Below, piece by piece: positions 1 through 8,001 of a DNA stretch of 64,000 nt; the first letter of the stretch is position 1; each line of letters opens with the position of its first letter. The notes below the pieces were generated by a model. That model ran no database searches, had not been told where the DNA came from, and saw nothing but the letters and a program-made list of their open reading frames with translations. Origin of the DNA: Bacteroidales bacterium. GTDB taxonomy: Bacteria > Bacteroidota > Bacteroidia > Bacteroidales > UBA932. The translations under genes were made by a program, and so were the position numbers. Location: assembly GCA_024401695.1 (NCBI GenBank), contig JAKSKN010000013.1:1-64000 (forward strand), written 5' to 3'.

Positions 1-55
1 AACCCCTGACCTTAAGATTGCGAACCTTACGCTCTACCAACTGAGCTAATACCCC
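1..55 (-). tRNA. tRNA-Ala (anticodon CGC), 3' part cut by window edge
   Basis: Read on the minus strand, this begins GGGGTATTAGCTCAGTTGG, a typical acceptor and D-arm of a bacterial alanine tRNA. The D-stem GCTC/GAGC is intact. The anticodon stem TAAGG/TCTTA closes a seven-base loop TTCGCAA, which puts CGC at positions 34-36 (reads GCG, Ala). The T-arm and 3' acceptor strand lie outside the window, so only about 55 of some 73 bases are visible. The gene lies upstream of nothing on its own strand here; mnmA ends 40 bases to the right on the same strand. Confidence 0.85.
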
Positions 56-94
56 ATTTCGCGTTTTGCGGATGCAAATATAAGAATAATTCCT

Positions 95-1321
95 TTATGC
101 TATCACTCCGCTGCCAAGAAGTGCATCGCCGTCGTACCAGGCGGCGAACTGTCCCGGCGTAATGCTGCGCTGCGGCTCGTCGAAGAGGATGTACATCCCA
201 TCCTCGCGCATTATGAGCACAGCGTCCTGCAGAGGCTGGCGGTAGCGGATGCGCACGCGCAGCCGGCGCTGCTCGCCGACGGTCATCGCGTCAGCCGGGC
301 GTATCCATTTCACCTCGTCAGGAGCGATGCGCAGCGCCCTCTGGAAAAGACCGAGATGGTTCTCCCCCTCCCCGACGTACACCCTGTTGGCGGCGATGTC
401 GGTGCCGATGACGAAGACCGGCTCGGCGTGTCCGCCGACCCCGAGGCCCTTGCGCTGCCCGAGCGTGTAGAACTGCGCGCCCTCGTGGCGGCCTATTATT
501 TTCCCGTAAGGGTTATCCTTCCAGCGGGTCTTCTTGATATGTTTCTTTCCGGAACGGTAAGTCTCCGATTCGAAGACTATCGATGAATAGTTGTACGGGG
601 TGGACAGCGTCTCGAGGCTGTCATCCGCAAGAGGATGGTCTTCATAGAATTTCGGATAGACCTCGACAATGTCGCCCTCCACACTCTTCAGCTTCTGCTG
701 AAGGAATACCGGCAGGTCAACCTTCCCGACGAAGCATATGCCCTGCGAATCCTTCTTTTCGGCCGACATCAGGTCGGCCTCGCGCGCCAGCCGGCGCACC
801 TCCGGTTTTTCCAGTTCACCTATCGGGAACATCGCCTTTGCAAGCTGCTCCTGCGAAAGCTGGCAGAGGAAGTAGCTCTGGTCCTTGTTGCCGTCGGCAC
901 CTGCAAGGAGACGGAATGTACCGTCAGGCAATTCCTCCTTGCGGCAGTAATGCCCCGTAGCGACATAATCAGCACCAAGTTTCTCCGCCGCCTGAAGGAA
1001 AGCGTCGAACTTGATCTCACGGTTGCACAGAACGTCGGGGTTCGGAGTGCGCCCCCGGGCGTATTCGTCAAACATATAATCCGCCACACGGGCCATATAC
1101 TGCTTTGAAAGGTCAACGAAATAGAACGGGATACCTATCTTCCGCGCCACCATCTCCGCCACGAACTTCTCCTCCTCCCATTCGCAATCGCCGTGAAGCG
1201 TGCCTTCGATATCGTGCCAGTTCTGCATATACATTGCAAACACGTCATAGCCCTGCTGCTTCAGCAACAGTGCCGCAACGGATGAGTCAACTCCGCCTGA
1301 CAGTCCGACACATACTTTCAT
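95..1321 (-). CDS. mnmA: tRNA-specific 2-thiouridylase MnmA
   Basis: MnmA activates the C2 of wobble uridine 34 in tRNA Lys, Glu and Gln with ATP and inserts sulfur, giving the s2U part of mnm5s2U; it acts in the cytoplasm. The N-terminus carries the PP-loop SGGVDSSVAA (residues 8-17). The two catalytic cysteines are visible as C99 in the segment NPDVLCNREIKF and C196 in SQGICFVG. The middle has the extra loop (about residues 210-270, rich in Tyr, Lys and acidic residues) that Bacteroidetes MnmA proteins carry, followed by GRHEGAQFYTLGQRKGLG. The ATG at 1321 (408 aa) is preferred over an upstream in-frame ATG at 1363 because the protein then starts MKVCVGLSGG as in the family, and because a promoter box lies between the two. 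No operon partner on this strand. Confidence 0.93.
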   Translation of the reverse strand: MKVCVGLSGGVDSSVAALLLKQQGYDVFAMYMQNWHDIEGTLHGDCEWEEEKFVAEMVARKIGIPFYFVDLSKQYMARVADYMFDEYARGRTPNPDVLCNREIKFDAFLQAAEKLGADYVATGHYCRKEELPDGTFRLLAGADGNKDQSYFLCQLSQEQLAKAMFPIGELEKPEVRRLAREADLMSAEKKDSQGICFVGKVDLPVFLQQKLKSVEGDIVEVYPKFYEDHPLADDSLETLSTPYNYSSIVFESETYRSGKKHIKKTRWKDNPYGKIIGRHEGAQFYTLGQRKGLGVGGHAEPVFVIGTDIAANRVYVGEGENHLGLFQRALRIAPDEVKWIRPADAMTVGEQRRLRVRIRYRQPLQDAVLIMREDGMYILFDEPQRSITPGQFAAWYDGDALLGSGVIA

Positions 1322-1327
1322 AACGTG

Positions 1328-1335
1328 CAAAAGTA
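1328..1335 (-). promoter_or_regulatory. Promoter -7 box (TACTTTTG) of mnmA
   Basis: The minus strand reads TACTTTTG, matching the Bacteroidetes -7 consensus TAnnTTTG. It ends only six bases before the mnmA ATG at 1321, so the transcript would start at or next to the start codon. It excludes the longer reading frame starting at 1363 if this is the only promoter. The same box occurs upstream of tsaD. Confidence 0.6.
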
Positions 1336-1375
1336 CTAAATAATTGCTATATTTGAAGAACATTAAGGAATGATG

Positions 1376-1515
1376 AAAAAATAAGTTGGTAAAGATTTAT
1401 GAGGGATTGTTTATGTATTTTGGATATGGAATGAAGGAGCGTAGCCGTGCTACGTGACTGAATGACATGTTCAAAAGACAAAACAAGAACCATAAAGATT
1501 ACCAAGTTATTTTTT
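1376..1515. repeat. 140-bp imperfect full-length palindrome (MITE-like element) between mnmA and cdd
   Basis: The ends are near-perfect inverted repeats: AAAAAATAAGTTGGT at 1376-1390 and the complement of AAAAAATAACTTGGT at 1501-1515. The resemblance continues inwards along both arms, with small gaps, to a centre GCGTAGC-cgt-GCTACGT at 1439-1455. The whole 140 bp could fold into one long hairpin. It has no open reading frame of note, is AT-rich at the ends, and stops four bases before the cdd ATG. This is the layout of a miniature inverted-repeat element or a large cis-acting hairpin. Target-site duplications were not obvious. Confidence 0.7.
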
Positions 1516-1519
1516 AAGA

Positions 1520-2011
1520 ATGACTAACCACAACGAAATGACCGAAAAGCAAATCAATATCACCTATCAGGAGTTCAGGACAGTCGACGAGATGATTCCC
1601 GAAGACCGTGAGCTCGCCAATGAAGCCATCGCGGCGATGAACTGCGCATACGCCCCATATTCACATTTTCACGTAGGTGCCGCCGTCAGGATGTCCAACG
1701 GACAGATCGTGCGCGGTTCCAATCAGGAGAATGCCGCCTTCCCGTCAGGTCTCTGCGCCGAACGCACGGCATTGTTTGCCGCAGGCGCCCGTTACCCCGA
1801 CAAGGACGCACGCAGCATCGCCATTGCCGGCGGAGTGTACGGACGGCTTGGCATAGAGCCCTGCACACCCTGCGGTGCGTGCAGGCAGGTGATGGCACAA
1901 TACCAGACAAAGGCGGGGAAACCTATGTCCGTGATAATGATAGGCTCGTCAAGAATATGGAAATTTGAAAAGGTTGACGACATTCTTCCTTTAATTTTCG
2001 ATAGTATCTGA
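1520..2011 (+). CDS. cdd: Cytidine deaminase
   Basis: Hydrolytic deaminase that turns cytidine and deoxycytidine into uridine and deoxyuridine in pyrimidine salvage; cytoplasmic, usually a homotetramer. The 163-residue protein has the substrate loop YSHFHVGAAV (47-56), the HAE-type site in its cytidine form C79-A-E81, and the second zinc motif PCTPCGACRQ with C118 and C121. About 25 extra N-terminal residues precede the usual start of small tetrameric Cdd proteins. The ATG lies four bases after a 140-bp palindrome, so any message starting upstream carries that hairpin in its leader. The SRP RNA promoter begins nine bases after the stop. Confidence 0.93.
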   Translation: MTNHNEMTEKQINITYQEFRTVDEMIPEDRELANEAIAAMNCAYAPYSHFHVGAAVRMSNGQIVRGSNQENAAFPSGLCAERTALFAAGARYPDKDARSIAIAGGVYGRLGIEPCTPCGACRQVMAQYQTKAGKPMSVIMIGSSRIWKFEKVDDILPLIFDSI

Positions 2012-2019
2012 AAAATTTA

Positions 2020-2027
2020 TAACTTTG
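2020..2027 (+). promoter_or_regulatory. Promoter -7 box (TAACTTTG) of the SRP RNA
   Basis: TAACTTTG matches TAnnTTTG exactly. It ends just before the first base of the SRP RNA stem at 2031-2038. No clear -33 TTTG is seen; the upstream stretch is T-rich. Confidence 0.65.
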
Positions 2028-2030
2028 CGC

Positions 2031-2135
2031 CGGGAAAGTCGTACACGACCAGCTCCCTCAAAACTCCCCCAGGGTCGGAAGGCAGCAAGGGTATGAGGTC
2101 GTAGCGGTGCGATGTGCTAAGCTTTCCCTTTTTTT
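2031..2135 (+). ncRNA. ffs: Signal recognition particle RNA (small bacterial type, 4.5S)
   Basis: The conserved SRP helix 8 core is present at 2071-2093: AGGGTCGGAAGGCAGCAAGG, with the GGAA tetraloop and the asymmetric GCAGCA loop that binds Ffh. Outer helices can be drawn: GGGAAAG (2032-2038) with CTTTCCC (2122-2128), and ACGACC (2045-2050) with GGTCGT (2097-2102). A run of eight T follows from 2128, which would serve as the terminator tail. The RNA works with Ffh and FtsY to deliver nascent membrane and exported proteins to the Sec translocon. The exact ends are estimated from base pairing. The next ATG (GH127 lipoprotein) lies only about nine bases after the T-run. Confidence 0.9.
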
Positions 2136-2143
2136 GTATCCAT

Positions 2144-4048
2144 ATGAAAAAACTGATGACACTCCTCTGCGCCGTTCTGGCGCTTGCGTCCTGCAGCCAG
2201 GACAAGACCATTTCAAACGGCTATCCCATCGGCCAGGTTCCTTTCACCGATGTAAAAGTCGACACCGACTCCTTCTGGGGACAGCGCCTGCAGGCCAGCC
2301 GGGAAGTCACGATTCCGCTTGCGTTCAGCAAGTGCGAGGAAACTGAGCGCTACACCAATTTCGAACGCGCCGCACACCCTTCCGACACCAACAGGCCAAC
2401 GGCATTCCCGTTCGACGACACCGATGTCTACAAGACCATCGAGGGTGCCAGCTACCTTCTGCAGACTTATCCGGACCCTGAGATGGAGGCATACATCGAC
2501 AGCGTCCTTGTCATCGTCGCCGCAGCTCAGGAACCGGACGGTTATCTCTACACTGCCCGCACCCAGAATCCCGCTCATCCTCACCCCTGGTCCGGAATGG
2601 AGCGCTGGTCCGAAGTCGAAGGCGGCAGCCACGAGTTCTACAACCTCGGACATATGCTTGAGGGCGCCGTCGCCCATTATCTAGCCACAGGCAAACGCAA
2701 CTTCCTCGACATCGCCATCAGATACGCCGACTGCGTCTGCCGCGAAATCGGTGACAAAGAAGGCCAGCAATGTCTGGTTCCGGGACACCAGATTGCCGAG
2801 ATGGGACTCGCAAAGCTCTATCTCGTCACCGGTGACAGGAAATATCTCGACCAGGCGAAATTCTTCCTGGACTACCGTGGGAAGACTTCGCGGCGCGACC
2901 CATACAGCCAGTCACACCTGCCTGTCACAGAGCAGGACGAAGCCGTCGGACACTCCGTCCGCGCTGAATATATGTATTCCGGCATGGCCGATGTAGCCGC
3001 CCTCACCGGCGACCAGTCCTACATCGATGCCATCGACAGGATATGGGAGAATATGACGGGCAAGAAGACCTACATCACCGGAGGCGTCGGATCCAGCCAC
3101 CACAACGAAGGCTTCCTCGGCAACTACGAGCTGCCTAACAACTCCGCTTACTGCGAGACCTGCGCATCCATAGGCAACGTCTATACCAACTACAGGATGT
3201 TCCTCCTCCACGGAGATTCCAAATACTATGACGTTCTCGAGCGTTCTCTCTACAATGCGCTCCTGTCAGGCATCTCGCTCGACGGCGGTGCGTTTTTCTA
3301 CCCTAACCCGCTCGAATCCGACGGCAGCCACCAGCGCCAGCCTTGGTTCGGCTGCGCCTGCTGTCCGTCCAACATCTGCCGTTTCATCCCTTCCGTTCCG
3401 GGCTACATCTATGCCGCCGAAGGGAAGGACCTGTACGTGAACCTCTACGCATCCAACACGATGACGCACAAGCTTGAAGGCCGCGAGGTGTCCTTGAAGC
3501 AAACCACAGCCTACCCTTGGTCAGGAAATGTACAGATCGACATCCTCAAGAACAAGGCCGGAGTCTTCACCCTCAAGCTCCGCATCCCCGGCTGGCTTCG
3601 CGGAGAAGTCATTCCTGGCGACCTCTATACCTTTGCCGATATGGTTGACACCCGATATCACGTTCTGGTCAACGGCGAAGAAGTCGCGTCCGAGCTCGAA
3701 AACGGCTATTTCAGCATCGAGCGCAAATGGAAGGAGGGCGATGTCATCTCTCTCGAAATGGATATGGAAGCCCGTTTCATACGTGCAGACGAGAATGTCG
3801 AGGCCGACCGCGGACGCCTTTGCGTGCAGCGCGGACCGCTTGTCTATTGCGCCGAGTTCGCCGACAATGAAGGCGATGTACGCGAGGCCTGCCTGTCAAT
3901 CGACGACGACCTTGAGGTTGAGATACGCCCCGACCTGCTTTACGGCATCAACGTCATCAAGGATGGCGACCTTACGCTCATTCCTTACTATGCCTGGAAC
4001 CATAGGGGCAAGGGCGAAATGGAAGTCTGGTTCAAGGAGATAGAATAA
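2144..4048 (+). CDS. Glycoside hydrolase family 127 lipoprotein (beta-L-arabinofuranosidase type)
   Basis: GH127 enzymes release beta-L-arabinofuranose from plant glycoproteins and arabinans by a cysteine-based retaining mechanism with a zinc cluster. This 634-residue protein begins MKKLMTLLCAVLALASC, a lipoprotein signal peptide with lipobox LASC, so it should be anchored in the outer membrane or periplasm. The zinc and acid/base group is visible as YCETCASIGN (E338, C340) and GCACCPSN with C406-C407, the first being the expected nucleophile. The (alpha/alpha)6 barrel occupies roughly residues 40-420, beta-sandwich domains follow. The ATG at 2144 is chosen because it starts the signal peptide; an in-frame ATG at 2114 lies inside the SRP RNA. 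The following flavoprotein gene starts five bases after the stop. Confidence 0.87.
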   Translation: MKKLMTLLCAVLALASCSQDKTISNGYPIGQVPFTDVKVDTDSFWGQRLQASREVTIPLAFSKCEETERYTNFERAAHPSDTNRPTAFPFDDTDVYKTIEGASYLLQTYPDPEMEAYIDSVLVIVAAAQEPDGYLYTARTQNPAHPHPWSGMERWSEVEGGSHEFYNLGHMLEGAVAHYLATGKRNFLDIAIRYADCVCREIGDKEGQQCLVPGHQIAEMGLAKLYLVTGDRKYLDQAKFFLDYRGKTSRRDPYSQSHLPVTEQDEAVGHSVRAEYMYSGMADVAALTGDQSYIDAIDRIWENMTGKKTYITGGVGSSHHNEGFLGNYELPNNSAYCETCASIGNVYTNYRMFLLHGDSKYYDVLERSLYNALLSGISLDGGAFFYPNPLESDGSHQRQPWFGCACCPSNICRFIPSVPGYIYAAEGKDLYVNLYASNTMTHKLEGREVSLKQTTAYPWSGNVQIDILKNKAGVFTLKLRIPGWLRGEVIPGDLYTFADMVDTRYHVLVNGEEVASELENGYFSIERKWKEGDVISLEMDMEARFIRADENVEADRGRLCVQRGPLVYCAEFADNEGDVREACLSIDDDLEVEIRPDLLYGINVIKDGDLTLIPYYAWNHRGKGEMEVWFKEIE

Positions 4049-4053
4049 TTTTT

Positions 4054-5430
4054 ATGAAGGCTGATATAATCGTAGTCGGAGGAGGTGCTTCCGGGCTCAT
4101 GGCCGCCTACAGCGCAGGACGTGCTGCAGCGGATGCCGGGCTTGCACTTCAGGTTGTTGTTCTTGAAAAGATGCCGCGCCCCGGTCGCAAGATAATGATC
4201 ACCGGCAAGGGCAGATGCAATTTTACTAACGTAAAGAACTGGAACGTTTTTTCCGGCCACGTGCAATCGAAATCCAATTTTGTCAAGTCAGCTTTTTACA
4301 GTCTTGATTCGCAGGGCGTCGTTGATTTCTTCGAAGGGTTCGGGATGAAGACCGTGGTGGAGCGTGGAGACAGGGCTTTCCCCGCATCCTACCATTCTTC
4401 CGATGTCGTCGACACGCTCGTTTCGGCCTGCCATTCCGTCGGAGTCAAGATAGAGTGTGAAGCGGAAGTCGCGGGCATTGAATTCGGAGATGGCTTCAAA
4501 CTCACAATGGCCGACGGCACAGCCTGGATCTGTTCGAAACTGATAATAGCCACCGGTGGTCTAAGCTACCCTGCAACCGGAAGCACCGGAGACGGTCTCA
4601 GATGGGCCGCTGACGCCGGTCACAGGATCTCACAGACATTCCCCGCCCTCACGGCTCTGGTGCCGAAAGCTTACAAATCCGATTCTGATGATCCGGAGCA
4701 GAAATCACGGAAAAAGAGCACTTTCATAAACCGCGAGACTCCCCTTTCCGAACTGGGACAGAGCCTGTGCGGAATCCAGCTCAAGAACATACAGGCGACC
4801 CTTTTCATTGATGGCAATGAAGCGCAGAGCGAATTCGGTGACATTGACTTCACCGATGGCGGCATAGAAGGGCCGATAGGGTTCCAGCTCAGCCGCAAGG
4901 CAGTCAAGGCAATGGTCAACGGTTCGAAAGCCACGCTTTCCCTGGACCTCAAGCCAGGTGTCAGCCTTACGGAAGTGACAGAAAGAGTCAAATCCCTGTG
5001 GACCGAAATAGACAAGGACCCGCGTTCACGCAATGTGCGCGAGAAAGAGCGCTGCCGCATCCTCCTCGGCAAACTTATGCCTTGGGACCTGATCCCGGGA
5101 TTCATGGCGATGCACCCTGAAATCATCACCCTCGAACGCCGCAGCCGCACAGATACAAAAGTCTGGATCAACCTCCCGACAATGGCAAAAGCGCTGAAGG
5201 ACTGGCGTTTTGAACTGGCCGGACACGTCGGCTACGAACGTGCCGTCATAACTGCCGGCGGCATCTCGCAGGACGAAGTCGTTGCAAAGACTATGGAATC
5301 ACGCATCCACCACGGGCTGTATTTCTGCGGCGAAGTACTTGACATCGACGCCGACACCGGAGGCTACAACCTCCAGCTTGCATTTTCGACCGGTGCCCTC
5401 GCCGGCCGCTCCGCAGCGCTGTCAGAATAA
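4054..5430 (+). CDS. NAD(P)/FAD-dependent flavoprotein of the BaiN/RdsA (HI0933-like) family
   Basis: This 458-residue protein has an N-terminal dinucleotide fold IIVVGGGASGLMAAYSAG (5-22) and the family signature GRKIMITGKGRCNFTN soon after. The C-terminal FAD motif ends in YFCGEVLDIDADTGGYNLQ. The family is widespread; some members reduce C=C bonds (BaiN in bile acid dehydroxylation), but most have no tested substrate, so none is assigned here. It is cytoplasmic by sequence, with no signal peptide. It starts five bases after the GH127 gene and is probably co-transcribed, though nothing in the sequence ties the two functions together. A repeat-rich, AT-richer region begins right after the stop. 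Confidence 0.85.
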   Translation: MKADIIVVGGGASGLMAAYSAGRAAADAGLALQVVVLEKMPRPGRKIMITGKGRCNFTNVKNWNVFSGHVQSKSNFVKSAFYSLDSQGVVDFFEGFGMKTVVERGDRAFPASYHSSDVVDTLVSACHSVGVKIECEAEVAGIEFGDGFKLTMADGTAWICSKLIIATGGLSYPATGSTGDGLRWAADAGHRISQTFPALTALVPKAYKSDSDDPEQKSRKKSTFINRETPLSELGQSLCGIQLKNIQATLFIDGNEAQSEFGDIDFTDGGIEGPIGFQLSRKAVKAMVNGSKATLSLDLKPGVSLTEVTERVKSLWTEIDKDPRSRNVREKERCRILLGKLMPWDLIPGFMAMHPEIITLERRSRTDTKVWINLPTMAKALKDWRFELAGHVGYERAVITAGGISQDEVVAKTMESRIHHGLYFCGEVLDIDADTGGYNLQLAFSTGALAGRSAALSE

Positions 5431-5456
5431 CTATGACACCTGGTGCAAAATTTGCC

Positions 5457-5503
5457 AAAAATGTGACTCCTGTTCCAAAATTTAAGGGAGGAGTAACATT
5501 TTT
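5457..5503. repeat. REP-like hairpin with flanking degenerate direct copies
   Basis: Arms AAAAATGTGACTCCT (5457-5471) and AGGAGTAACATTTTT (5489-5503) pair with a single mismatch around a 17-base loop. Aligned base for base, it matches the hairpin at 8788-8832 at most positions and shares the block AATTT(TT)AAGGGAGGAG. Partial direct copies lie beside it: TGACACCTGGTGCAAAATTT (5434-5453) against TGACTCCTGTTCCAAAATTT (5464-5483), 17 of 20 identical, and a weaker third near 5513-5535. It could end the flavoprotein transcript. A RAYT transposase gene lies 450 bases away, the usual partner of such repeats. Confidence 0.6.
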
Positions 5504-5574
5504 AGAGCAAAATGACACACGTCCTGCAACATTTTAATGGCAAATTCGTTCAATATAGAGAAACGGCATTGAAT

Positions 5575-5940
5575 ATGAGTTTGATTGGTAATATTCTTTG
5601 GATTCTACTAGGTGGATTCATAGTTGCGATAATGTACTTCATCGCAGGATTGATTATGTGCGTAACAATTATCGGCATTCCTTTTGGGCTGCAACTGATG
5701 AAACTGGGAGCACTGGCCTTGAACCCTTTCGGAAAATCAGTTAAGTTAAAACCCAATCCAGGTGTTTTTTCCATCATTTTCGGCGTTCTGTGGATTATAT
5801 TTGGCTGGTGGGAAATTGCAATACTGCATTTCGTATTTGCCTTGCTTTGTGCCATTACAATCATCGGAATTCCATTTGCAAAAGCGCATCTTCGCCTGGC
5901 TGCCATGAGTTTCGCCCCATTCGGTTTCACCCGGGCATAA
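5575..5940 (+). CDS. YccF family inner membrane protein
   Basis: A 121-residue membrane protein made of two similar halves, each with a hydrophobic segment followed by a short Gly/Pro turn: ITIIGIPFGLQLMKLGAL in the first half and ITIIGIPFAKAHLRLAAM in the second. This duplicated YccF (DUF307) pattern and the N-terminal MSLIGNILWILLGGF identify the family; no biochemical role is established. The ATG at 5575 is taken because it starts exactly at the family N-terminus; a longer frame from 5512 would run into repeat sequence. The gene is more AT-rich than its neighbours and converges on the RAYT gene, with seven bases between the stops. Confidence 0.8.
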   Translation: MSLIGNILWILLGGFIVAIMYFIAGLIMCVTIIGIPFGLQLMKLGALALNPFGKSVKLKPNPGVFSIIFGVLWIIFGWWEIAILHFVFALLCAITIIGIPFAKAHLRLAAMSFAPFGFTRA

Positions 5941-5947
5941 TGCCAGT

Positions 5948-6823
5948 TCAGCCAATTATTTCTCTCAATTCTTTGGGCTGGATATGGACAATCCTTGATA
6001 ATTGGCCAATATTTCCACCGACCTCTTTCCTGAGTGCCATACAAAGCTTTATCCTTTGTTTAACAGTCAACAAATCAATATCATATTCACCGAACATCCT
6101 TGCGGATATCTCTGAAGCCATTTTTAGGACATCACCATCAGGAAGAGACACTCTTTCAGCCATGATTTCAGAGTTGACTTTTTCCTCTACTCTCTTATTC
6201 ATTTCATATTGATAGTTCCACGCAGTCTTGAATACTGCTTCTATTCTTTTGAATTCGGTGTAACATCCAGACCAGATTTCTCCCCCTGGCAAGTATCTCC
6301 AATCATCTGGAAATTCAATCTTTGTATTGAACAAAGAGCGCCTTTCACGTTGTGACAGGCCATTGACAGGGAGGAGTATTTTAGAGAACATTGTTTTATC
6401 TGTAAAATATAACGATGCAGAGCTCCATCTGTATCCGTTTGGGACAAGATTTATGTTGGCGACGATCGGATTCCTGTGGACATATGCCATCTTCTCTTTC
6501 AGCATTTCTGCATTGGGAATCAGCCAGGCTTCGTGCTTCCAATCTTTGAGAGTCCCTTTTTTATCTCGATGAAAAGCGAGCCAGAGTCCTGTCAGTTTCT
6601 TATAATCATCCATAAATCTGATGCAATCTTCGTACGTTCCATATAAGATGAAATGAACGTGATTGTCCATAAGGCAAAAAGCAAGGATAATCACCGGGTG
6701 GCTTTTTAGCGACAGTAAATAGCAGAGCCCGATTCTATTCATCCCGGCAATAAATTCTTCTTCAGTTCTAAAGAGGATTTCATCCTCCAGCCCCTTCGAG
6801 GCGCAATGATAATATTGTTTCAT
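5948..6823 (-). CDS. REP-associated tyrosine transposase (RAYT, Y1/HUH family)
   Basis: RAYT proteins are single-copy relatives of IS200/IS605 transposases that cut and join single-stranded REP hairpins. The 291-residue protein has the HUH motif LMDNHVHFILYG (H55, H57), and a candidate catalytic tyrosine Y74 in DDYKKL, both in the usual spacing for Y1 enzymes. The text VHRNPIVANINLVPNGYRWSS matches the conserved end of the Y1 domain. The C-terminal 45 residues look like a DnaA-type or Trp-repressor-type DNA-binding helix bundle. There are no flanking IS ends, as expected for a RAYT rather than an insertion sequence. The gene is AT-rich compared with its surroundings, suggesting transfer. The nearby hairpins at 5457 and 8788 are candidate substrates. 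Confidence 0.82.
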   Translation of the reverse strand: MKQYYHCASKGLEDEILFRTEEEFIAGMNRIGLCYLLSLKSHPVIILAFCLMDNHVHFILYGTYEDCIRFMDDYKKLTGLWLAFHRDKKGTLKDWKHEAWLIPNAEMLKEKMAYVHRNPIVANINLVPNGYRWSSASLYFTDKTMFSKILLPVNGLSQRERRSLFNTKIEFPDDWRYLPGGEIWSGCYTEFKRIEAVFKTAWNYQYEMNKRVEEKVNSEIMAERVSLPDGDVLKMASEISARMFGEYDIDLLTVKQRIKLCMALRKEVGGNIGQLSRIVHIQPKELREIIG

Positions 6824-6910
6824 ATACGCAAGCTGGAAAGAATCCGTCAGAAGGCAATGGAATACAAAAAAAAGAAGGGCAGAATTTTCTCTTTCTTAAA
6901 GTTTTGTATG

Positions 6911-6918
6911 TATTTTTG
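6911..6918 (+). promoter_or_regulatory. Promoter -7 box (TATTTTTG) of the aldolase gene
   Basis: TATTTTTG fits TAnnTTTG and lies 36 bases before the ATG at 6955, giving a leader of about 30 bases. The 130-base gap between the RAYT gene and this gene holds nothing else that I recognise. Confidence 0.5.
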
Positions 6919-6954
6919 CATTCCTGCATGAAAACATAACACATATTCATCACA

Positions 6955-7980
6955 ATGATAAGTTTTGACAGCGATTATCTTGAAGGGTGTCTCCCCGAGA
7001 TTCTCGAAGCATTTCAGAAAACCAACTTCGAACAGACTCCGGGATATGGTAAGGACATTTACTGCGATGAGGCCCGCGATATCATAAGAGAGGCCTGTGA
7101 GGCCCCGGAAGCCGACGTCCATTTCCTCGTCGGCGGTACCCAGACCAATGCGACAGTCATTGCTTCTCTGCTCAAACCTTACCAGGGTGTCATCTGCGCC
7201 GATACAGGACACATCAACGTTCACGAAACAGGAGCCGTGGAGCATACGGGCCACAAGGTCCTCGCAATTCCGAACACAGATGGCAAGATCAGCGCCGCTC
7301 AGATACGCGAAGTTCTCGATGCCCATTACTCCGATCCTTGCGCCGAGCACACCGTGCAACCTGCGATGGTGTATATCTCTTTTCCGACTGAACTTGGTAC
7401 CATTTACTCGAAAGAGGAGATGCGTGCAATCTCGAAGGTCTGCCGCGTAGCAGGCATCCCGCTGTTCGTGGACGGAGCCCGGCTCGGCTACGGCCTTGCC
7501 TCGCCGGGCTGCGACCTGACCCTTCCCGACATCGCCTCCCTCGCCGACGTGTTCTACATCGGCGGCACAAAGCAGGGCGCGCTCTTCGGCGAGTGCATAG
7601 TATTCCGCAACTCTTTGCTGTCCAAAGACTTCCGCTATAGCATCAAGCAGAATGGAGGAATGCTGGCCAAAGGCCGTCTCCTCGGCATCCAGTTTGCCGA
7701 GCTTTTCCGCGACGGGCTATACTTCCGCGCCGCGAAACACGCAGTGGAGCTTGCGCAGCTGCTGAAGTCCTCCCTCAAGGAAAAGGGATACAGCTTCCTG
7801 GTTGACTGCCCGTCAAACCAGCAGTTCCCGATTCTCAAGAATGACGACGTTGCACGCCTGCACGAACTGTTCGGCTTCGAGGACTGGACGAAAATCGACG
7901 GGGAACATACCGCAGTGCGCTTCTGCACCAGCTGGGCGACCACCCGCGAAGCGGTCGATGCCCTGCTTTCCGAATTGTAG
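6955..7980 (+). CDS. Low-specificity L-threonine aldolase family protein (PLP enzyme)
   Basis: Fold-type I PLP enzyme of the beta-eliminating lyase/threonine aldolase family, which cleaves L-threonine or allo-threonine to glycine and acetaldehyde. The 341-residue chain has the early DSDYLEGCLPEIL and YGKDIYCDEA segments, the cofactor-binding VGGTQTN, the aspartate motif LFVDGARLGYGLA and the lysine motif YIGGTKQGAL in which K206 should form the Schiff base. The length fits the family. Close relatives in gut Bacteroidales are annotated simply as aminotransferase or aldolase, so the exact substrate is uncertain. The cyclophilin gene begins 21 bases after the stop and is probably in the same transcript. 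Confidence 0.82.
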   Translation: MISFDSDYLEGCLPEILEAFQKTNFEQTPGYGKDIYCDEARDIIREACEAPEADVHFLVGGTQTNATVIASLLKPYQGVICADTGHINVHETGAVEHTGHKVLAIPNTDGKISAAQIREVLDAHYSDPCAEHTVQPAMVYISFPTELGTIYSKEEMRAISKVCRVAGIPLFVDGARLGYGLASPGCDLTLPDIASLADVFYIGGTKQGALFGECIVFRNSLLSKDFRYSIKQNGGMLAKGRLLGIQFAELFRDGLYFRAAKHAVELAQLLKSSLKEKGYSFLVDCPSNQQFPILKNDDVARLHELFGFEDWTKIDGEHTAVRFCTSWATTREAVDALLSEL

Positions 7981-8001
7981 ATCATAACAAACCATACAAT
8001 A

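Noticed and set aside
1377-1519. Riboswitch before cdd
   Set aside because: The palindrome runs end to end with no asymmetrical aptamer-like core and matches no riboswitch consensus that I know; a MITE or simple hairpin fits better.
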